From: Priapulus caudatus
Lineage: Eukaryota > Priapulida > Priapulimorpha > Priapulimorphida > Priapulidae
Direction of reading: 5' to 3'
NCBI RefSeq assembly: GCF_000485595.1
Contig: NW_014578478.1
Coordinates: 1-59,605, forward strand
Length of the DNA: 59,605 nt
Shown here piece by piece: positions 55,801-59,605 of the stretch (positions are counted from its first letter, which is position 1; each line of letters starts with the position of its first letter). The position numbers and the translations under genes are program-made. Below the pieces are notes generated by a model, which did not search any database, was not told the DNA's origin, and saw only the letters and a list, made by a program, of their open reading frames with translations.

Positions 55801-57294
55801 TTATATGATATGTGCTGACAGTATTATAGACCTGTTCACTGTAGACTAGTCCCTGCCATCATCTCCACTCAGAAGTTCGCTATGCTAGACCCACAAGAAA
55901 AGAATGAAAGTAGGAACCCATAGCATGCTAAATAATACATTATTTTAATGAGAGTGAAATTATTGGATCTTACTAACTGTTCAATCCGTGTGTTTATATA
56001 TTTTGATTTGTCAGTGTTTGTTGCATCATAACTACTGCTAGTGCTAGGTGATAGATGCTAGTCTAGTAACTTTTGTATTTAAAATGATGAAAGACTTTCC
56101 ATCTAAACGCAATTGTAAACCCATTATGCTCTGATATACTATTATAGTATGCTGAGATGAGAGATATTAGTGGACCTTATGAACTATTCAACCTGTTATT
56201 TTTACATTTTGATTTATTGTTTGAAAAGTCACAAATCACGAGATGCTAGTGTAATGATTTTTTATTCCAAGGATAAAACTACTTTCCACCTGAACCCATG
56301 ATGTGTTGATACAGTATGCTGGCATGAGTAAATATTAGTTTATTTTTTTAAACATTTAAACTGTTCAATAATTACTGCAAGGTGCAAGCCAATAATGATA
56401 GACATGCTAGTATGCCTATGCTATAATGACTTTTAGATCGTGATGCTTTGTTAGGTCATTAAAACCAGAAATAAAACAGTGTTCTGACTGATAAGTTGTC
56501 TTCTCCTGTTTCCCAAAATAGCACTATACCATGATATTACTGTGCTATTTAGGTAAGATATCAATTTATACCATGGTACAAAATTTTTGTTGTATCCAAC
56601 TCTACTTTCTAATAAAATAACATTGTTAAGCCCGGCACACATTGCCAAACATTTTGCTCAAAAACATTATCGTAGCAATGTTCCATGAAATGTTCGGCAA
56701 TGTGCGGTGAAAAAAGTCGCCGAACATTTGTTCCGAACAATGTTTCTGAAGATCGGAAATGTTTGATATCTCGAACATTGTTCGTTGAATGTTCGTCAAT
56801 GTGCGCTGAATGTCGAACAATTCTAGGAACATTTGTAAAGTAGTAACCAATAGCAGCACGATATTTGGTCACATGATTTTTGTGCCCAATCATGCGCCGA
56901 TTATGTGACTCTTTACAACACAGCTACTAGAGGGCACCACGAGGTTGTTCGCTGCAAAATGTTCGGCAATGTGCGCTCAGCAATTGTTCCCCCGCACATT
57001 GCCAGACAAAAACATTTGTTCGGGAAAATGTTCGGCAATGTGCGCCAGGCTTAACACTATTCCAACTAGTTTGTCATAAATCACATAGTTTAATAAAATT
57101 CACAATAAAACATTTAGCATTTAGAACACATTATTTCAATTTATAAATACAGGTCATCTATACAGATTTCTGCTAAAAACAATATACCTATCAGCAACTA
57201 GTCCAGCTGGTATGAGCACCTTCTCCAAGTCATCTTCATAATGCTTAGGAACAGAAAACAATTCTAGTGGATAACCTTCATAGCCATCAGGGAT
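43926..57294 (-). CDS. HPRT1: HPRT, hypoxanthine phosphoribosyltransferase (multi-exon)
   Basis: The enzyme joins hypoxanthine or guanine with PRPP to form IMP or GMP in the cytosol (purine salvage). Recognised exons are 57188-57294, 55222-55408, a candidate at 54147-54182, 46567-46667, 44218-44294 and 43926-43988. Several match human exon lengths (107 bp; 101 bp, equal to human exons 5 plus 6). Catalytic elements present are the [11 protein letters not shown] loop, the PRPP-binding [12 protein letters not shown] motif and [12 protein letters not shown] near the end. Missing are exon 1, part of exon 4 (the IGGDDL stretch) and exon 7. The last probably falls in the N gap at 44847-45730. It could be a close paralogue such as PRTFDC1, since the missing parts prevent a decision. 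Confidence 0.93.
44218..44294 (-). CDS. HPRT1: HPRT exon 8
   Basis: 77 bp, acceptor CATTTCAG and donor GTAAGC. It contains [20 protein letters not shown], including the aspartate that helps bind magnesium and pyrophosphate. Confidence 0.95.
44517..44846. repeat. 90-bp minisatellite running into gap
   Basis: Units start at 44517, 44607, 44701 and 44791 with GAAGTGGGTGTTTATT and contain GCTGAGGAGTTATGTAATAT. The period is 90 bp (one unit is 94). The last unit is cut by the N run. The continuous open frame through the array comes from the repeat. Confidence 0.95.
44847..45730. other. Assembly gap, 884 N
   Basis: Unresolved sequence between the minisatellite and a dispersed-repeat copy. The missing HPRT exon 7 would be expected between 44294 and 46567 and is not visible outside this gap. 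Confidence 1.
45731..45900 (+). repeat. Dispersed repeat with (GGAC)n block, copy 3
   Basis: It matches the last part of 41440-41975 (CGTACGTCGAGCGGTTAGAT, then CTACAAGCTGCATCTGAC). The GGAC run is expanded to about 70 bp with repeated GGACGCTC. Confidence 0.85.
45901..46566. other. HPRT intron, AT-rich
   Basis: No exon or structured repeat was recognised. Confidence 0.4.
46567..46667 (-). CDS. HPRT1: HPRT exon equal to human exons 5 and 6 fused
   Basis: 101 bp, acceptor CATTGCAG and donor GTATAT. It encodes [20 protein letters not shown] and following residues, the PRPP-binding signature. Human has an intron between VE and DI; none exists here. Confidence 0.96.
46668..47988. other. HPRT intron, nothing firm
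   Basis: A + strand open frame at 46985-47203 (with [18 protein letters not shown]) looks slightly protein-like but has no splice or family support. A lone ATCAGGACTA sequence occurs at 47609. Confidence 0.4.
47989..49572. mobile_element. 1584-bp element with TCAGGAGTACATAATAGG ends
   Basis: The 18-bp perfect TIR TCAGGAGTACATAATAGG is at 47989-48006 and inverted at 49555-49572. TATACA is duplicated at 47983-47988 and 49573-49578. The interior has TGTA and TGTG microsatellites and no recognisable transposase. The superfamily is unclear. It shares TCAGGA ends with four smaller hairpin elements in the window. Confidence 0.85.
49573..50150. other. HPRT intron, short-repeat remnants
   Basis: Several copies of GACTCCCT(G/C) near 49610-49880 and GAAATTAAC/GTTAATTTC at 49587 and 49907 hint at a small degenerate TIR element of about 330 bp. 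This was not firm enough for a separate call. Confidence 0.35.
50151..51243. repeat. Possible TIR element rich in AGCGTG units
   Basis: CTCACTACGCTCGTACTACG at the left pairs imperfectly with inverted GAGCGTGGTA units at 51220-51243. GCGTGGTG, GCGCAGTG and similar phrases repeat about every 10-20 bp from 51060 onward. The 174-codon frame at 50406-50930 shows no known domain. Confidence 0.45.
51666..51851. mobile_element. hAT-type MITE, 186 bp
   Basis: It begins CAGTGGTTCTTAACC and ends GATTAAGAAACCCTG. The flanks CCTTAGAC and CTTTAGAC are a 7/8 match to an 8-bp duplication. The end sequence is typical of hAT MITEs. Confidence 0.85.
51852..52686. other. HPRT intron, nothing recognised
   Basis: Unique-looking AT-rich sequence with no supported feature. 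Confidence 0.4.
52687..52736. mobile_element. 50-bp TCAGGA hairpin with TTGTA duplication
   Basis: TCAGGACTTAATAATGACAA and its near-perfect inverse ending TCCTGA enclose a small loop. TTGTA flanks both sides (52682-52686 and 52737-52741). Confidence 0.75.
52850..53025. repeat. (TA)n tracts inside an inverted repeat
   Basis: TAAGTAAAAACACATACACC near 52901 is mirrored by GGTGCTATGTGTTTTTACTTA at 53001, with ATATAT tracts between and to the left. It is likely a small TIR element with a (TA)n core. Confidence 0.75.
53030..53592 (+). repeat. Probable retroposon with (GATACATACATA)n tail
   Basis: It starts near CTAGCTGCGCGGTACCGCTG and ends in ATACATAGATAC tandem units at 53549-53592, as expected of an RTE-like LINE fragment or SINE. 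There is one undetermined base at 53296. No coding frame. Confidence 0.5.
53593..54146. other. HPRT intron, AT-rich
   Basis: No supported feature. Confidence 0.4.
54147..54182 (-). CDS. HPRT1: Candidate HPRT exon (first part of human exon 4)
   Basis: 36 bp between acceptor TATTTCAG and donor GTGATT, 12 whole codons ([12 protein letters not shown]). It is in the right place and phase after the exon ending SYQ. The final MQ would precede the conserved IGGDDL, which should be on a further exon that I could not find. It may be spurious. Confidence 0.4.
54183..54771. other. HPRT intron, nothing recognised
   Basis: No structured repeat or exon was seen. Confidence 0.4.
54772..55050. mobile_element. 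TIR element, CCAAGGGTTACTCT ends
   Basis: CCAAGGGTTACTCTGGGAAATT pairs with inverted CCAGGGGTTACTCTACC, and inner blocks (TAGCCAAT and ATTGGCTA) also pair. 279 bp, non-coding. The flanking duplication is unclear. Confidence 0.75.
55222..55408 (-). CDS. HPRT1: HPRT exon 3
   Basis: 187 bp (human 184), acceptor GTACTGCAG and donor GTGAGC. It encodes [20 protein letters not shown] and [20 protein letters not shown], with one extra residue in the NSSAETGS loop, ending in FIRLKSYQ. Confidence 0.97.
55409..56624. other. HPRT intron, diverged local repeats
   Basis: Two roughly 200-bp stretches (around 55920-56110 and 56130-56290) have similar order of phrases such as GATGCTAGTC/GATGCTAGTG, suggesting an old local duplication. 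Nothing else was seen. Confidence 0.4.
56625..57055. mobile_element. TIR element, GTTAAGCC ends, 431 bp
   Basis: GTTAAGCCCGGCACACATTG and the inverse of GTTAAGCCTGGCGCACATTG are the ends. The interior repeats AATGTTCGGCAATGTGCG in both directions. In style it resembles the element at 35150. No clear duplication or transposase. Confidence 0.85.
57188..57294 (-). CDS. HPRT1: HPRT exon 2
   Basis: 107 bp as in human, acceptor GATATTGCAG and donor GTATAT. It encodes [20 protein letters not shown] and [16 protein letters not shown]. The last codon is split AG|G across the intron. Confidence 0.95.
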
Positions 57295-58146
57295 CTGCAA
57301 TATCACAGATACAATATCCAAATAATGCACACAATCTCTACATTAGTTGCAATAAAGGCGACAAATTAAATATTTTTGCGTGATACTTGTATGGGTAATT
57401 AAGTAGACTTGCTTCATGATAAGCACATTTGACTGGGTGGAAAAATAATATAAATGGCAACATTTTTCTGCTATACAGTATTTCAATTTCTTATTTTTTA
57501 GGAATGCACCTACAATGGACATAGACGTAAAAATTACTTATAACATACTTGCACTTTAGTTCTTTAGATTTTAAACGTACCAGTGCCAATTTGAAGCGGA
57601 TTTTGACCACAATATTTAGACATTCACCAAACCACAGATCTATTTATACTGTCCATGGAACAATCACAGTCGCTCTCCTACATCATCCACTTCCCCATCC
57701 ATTTATATAAAACCTTCGTTATCTTCTCAGCATCCAAAATTTCTCTACCACTCGTCTCCCATTTTCTCGGAATCCGAACATGACTTAAATTTTAGGCAGT
57801 TTTTCCATTGGTAAATATGAAATTTGATGAATAAAATTCCTGATGTGCAATTTTGGTGCCGAAACTTGTGGCAGAAATTTTGCTTTCATACTCTGTGGCA
57901 ATTGAGAAATACCCAAAGTACCATTTTTACACACAAAAAACTCAAAATTTGTGTTGTCACATAATTAGGGGATGAAAATTCATTAAATTTTTTGACTTGA
58001 GCATAGAGATACCTCTATCTATAAACAAAACATGTGACTGATTCGATCCATTGGTCAATAAACCTTTACTCTTCATTAGAGCAATACCTGTACAAAAGCT
58101 AGAGTGTATCCTTAAATTCTATATGTGATGCTTTCGTTATCACTAT
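57295..58146. other. HPRT intron 1 region, nothing recognised
   Basis: The exon with the HPRT start codon should lie in this direction. None could be identified before the window end. Confidence 0.4.
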
Positions 58147-58580
58147 CAGGGTCCATACAGATAAGTCAAGACAAAATTCAAGGAGTTTTCCAGGACATTT
58201 CAAGGACAATTTTTATTTTTCAAGTACTAAAATTCTAGCTTATCTTAATAACATTCAGTGTTTTCAGACTTAGGACAGCTTGAAAAGATTCATTACATGG
58301 AATAGAGGACATGAAAACTTCTGATTCAGAAAAAACTGATTAACTGTGAAAGGTATTCATTATGAGGTTAAGGAGATTAAAAACATGCACATCTTTTAAA
58401 CTTATACATATTTACATATTTATTGCTTTATATTTCTTATTTTATAAATTCCAGTAGTTTTGAGTACTTTTCCAGGGCAATAAAAACTTTTCCAGGACAA
58501 TTCCAGTATAAAACACAATATTTTAAAATTCAAGGAGTCGTATCAAATTCCAGGACATTTCCATGCCCGTGCAGACCCTG
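58147..58580. mobile_element. hAT-like MITE, CAGGGTC ends, 434 bp
   Basis: CAGGGTCCATACAGATAAGT and the inverse of CAGGGTCTGCACGGGCATGG form the ends. CAAGGAGT and CCAGGACA phrases recur inside in both halves. This layout is common among hAT MITEs. No clear duplication. Confidence 0.75.
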
Positions 58581-58751
58581 GTTTAGGTTATTACAATGAT
58601 AGCAAGCAATTCCACTTTCATACATCATTTTACTATGTGCTGTGATTATAGGGGCGGGACGATATGGGTAGCTCACGATATAAGATTTGTATAACGACAC
58701 ACCTTTCACGAAATGATGTATACAGGGTTCTCCCCAGGATGAAATTGAAAC

Positions 58752-58826
58752 AGGGGGGAGGGGGAGGGGGAAGGGAGGGGGAGGGGGAAGGGGAGGGGAA
58801 AGGGAGAGGGGGGAGGGGGAAGGGAA
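58752..58826 (+). repeat. G-run tract, about 75 bp
   Basis: The + strand consists of GGGG/GGGGG runs separated by one to three A, enough for G-quadruplex formation. It is polypyrimidine on the other strand. Confidence 0.9.
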
Positions 58827-58854
58827 ACTAGAGGGGTCCGGGGCCTGGTCGAAT

Positions 58855-59077
58855 CACTGGCAGCAAGAACAAGTCCGCACCTGCAGCTACAACACACGCA
58901 TCTATTGACTATATATAACAACATTATAATATATAGTTATATATATAACTACTATAACAACTATAGCTACTATAACAACTATAACTACTATAACAACTAT
59001 ATATAACGTTGTTATATATAGTCAATAGACGCGTGTGTGCTGTAGCTGCAGGTGTGGACTTGTTCTTGCTGCCAGTG
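58855..59077. mobile_element. 223-bp hairpin element with 8-bp duplication
   Basis: Arms of about 70 bp begin CACTGGCAGCAAGAACAAG and end with the inverse. The centre has (TATAACAAC)-type repeats. GGTCGAAT is perfectly duplicated at 58847-58854 and 59078-59085. The 8-bp duplication suggests a hAT-type MITE. Confidence 0.9.
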
Positions 59078-59085
59078 GGTCGAAT

Positions 59086-59489
59086 GGAAATTCTTGCCGA
59101 GGTGGCCAGTAGCAGGAGCGCCTCCAAAGCTGACTCACTCAGCCTGTTCCTCATGTAACCATTCCCATTAAAAATAAATAAAAAAATTTTAATCGGGGCC
59201 GAAATAATTTAAACGTGGCGCAACGATTAAAACGGGGGGGGGGTCCCCAAACGGAGCGGCCGCGCCCGATTTGCGCAACGTAGGGAGAAGCCTGGTATTG
59301 CGATATTTCATTATGTGGATTTTATCACGAGTCATTTTATCCTGTGCACACAGAATCGATACCTGTCCCATGAATGGTCAAATTTATCGATACGTTAGCT
59401 TGAAGGATTACATAGTGATAGATACTCTTGGAGCCTCTTCATTCTTCCACAAGCAGAATTGCTAATATGACAGTATTGATGCAGGGTTA
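59086..59489. other. Unassigned
   Basis: A G-run at 59236 and short open frames, without recognisable domains. Confidence 0.35.
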
Positions 59490-59605
59490 AACATTAACTT
59501 TTTATTTCACTAGACCATCGGGCTAGTAACTGAAGAAAACCACTAGCCCTGACCTAACTTTCACTAGCCCAGACCCAGATCATAGTTATGAAAAACTTTA
59601 TTTAG
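59490..59605. repeat. Partial repeat with ACTAGCCC phrases
   Basis: CACTAGAC, GGGCTAGT, CACTAGCCC and CACTAGCCC alternate in direction, suggesting the start of an inverted-repeat element cut by the window end. Confidence 0.4.

Noticed and set aside
59086-59154. Possible HPRT first exon (MRNRLSESALEALL)
   Set aside because: It does not resemble the short HPRT first exon, and no phase-0 donor was found after it.
1-59605. CRISPR arrays, bacterial-type operons, tRNA or rRNA genes
   Set aside because: Tandem repeats here lack unique spacers of equal size, no cas-like genes occur, and no cloverleaf-compatible tRNA or rRNA segment was recognised by eye.

Overview
The window is a piece of animal nuclear genome. 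It has intron-split protein genes with GT-AG splice sites, TTAGGG-type telomere-like repeats, Ty3/gypsy, BEL/Pao and jockey/CR1-type retrotransposons, many terminal-inverted-repeat (TIR) elements and two runs of N. The mix suggests an invertebrate metazoan, perhaps marine; I cannot fix the phylum from this sequence. No bacterial operons, CRISPR arrays or tRNA genes were seen.

Two conserved host genes are recognisable and converge tail to tail. The first is ASCC2 (activating signal cointegrator 1 complex subunit 2, a ubiquitin-binding CUE protein) on the + strand. Its exons run from about 16.5 or 20.1 kb to 40751; the N-terminal exon carrying the start codon was not found. The second is HPRT (hypoxanthine phosphoribosyltransferase) on the - strand, from a stop at 43926 up to exon 2 at 57294. 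Its first exon is not seen, and the exon after 44294 probably lies in the 884-bp N gap.

The rest is mostly nested transposons. At 3.4-13.1 kb a TIR element carrying telomere-like repeats holds a gypsy element (147-bp LTR). That gypsy in turn holds another LTR element, a hAT derivative and an unresolved insert. From 13.2 to 16.4 kb lies a LINE interrupted by a TTAA-flanked element. At 16.9-19.9 kb a second telomere-repeat TIR element is split by a deleted gypsy copy. From 21.75 to 29.96 kb an inactivated BEL/Pao element sits in an ASCC2 intron. Introns from 30 to 40 kb hold a gypsy LTR fragment and several fold-back elements. From 44.5 to 59.6 kb HPRT introns hold minisatellites and many small TIR elements.

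The most consequential observation concerns assembly and gene order. A 1.56-kb block containing the second ASCC2 coding exon occurs twice. One copy (15621-17174) is riddled with single-base indels. The other (21789-23345) is clean, but it lies after four downstream exons, inside a BEL LTR, and is followed by a palindrome and a 10-N gap. I read this as a probable misassembly, although a real duplication cannot be excluded. Possible new biology is confined to repeat families: MULE-like elements carrying telomere-like arrays, and a size series of hairpins with TCAGGA ends. I found no new defence or gene system.
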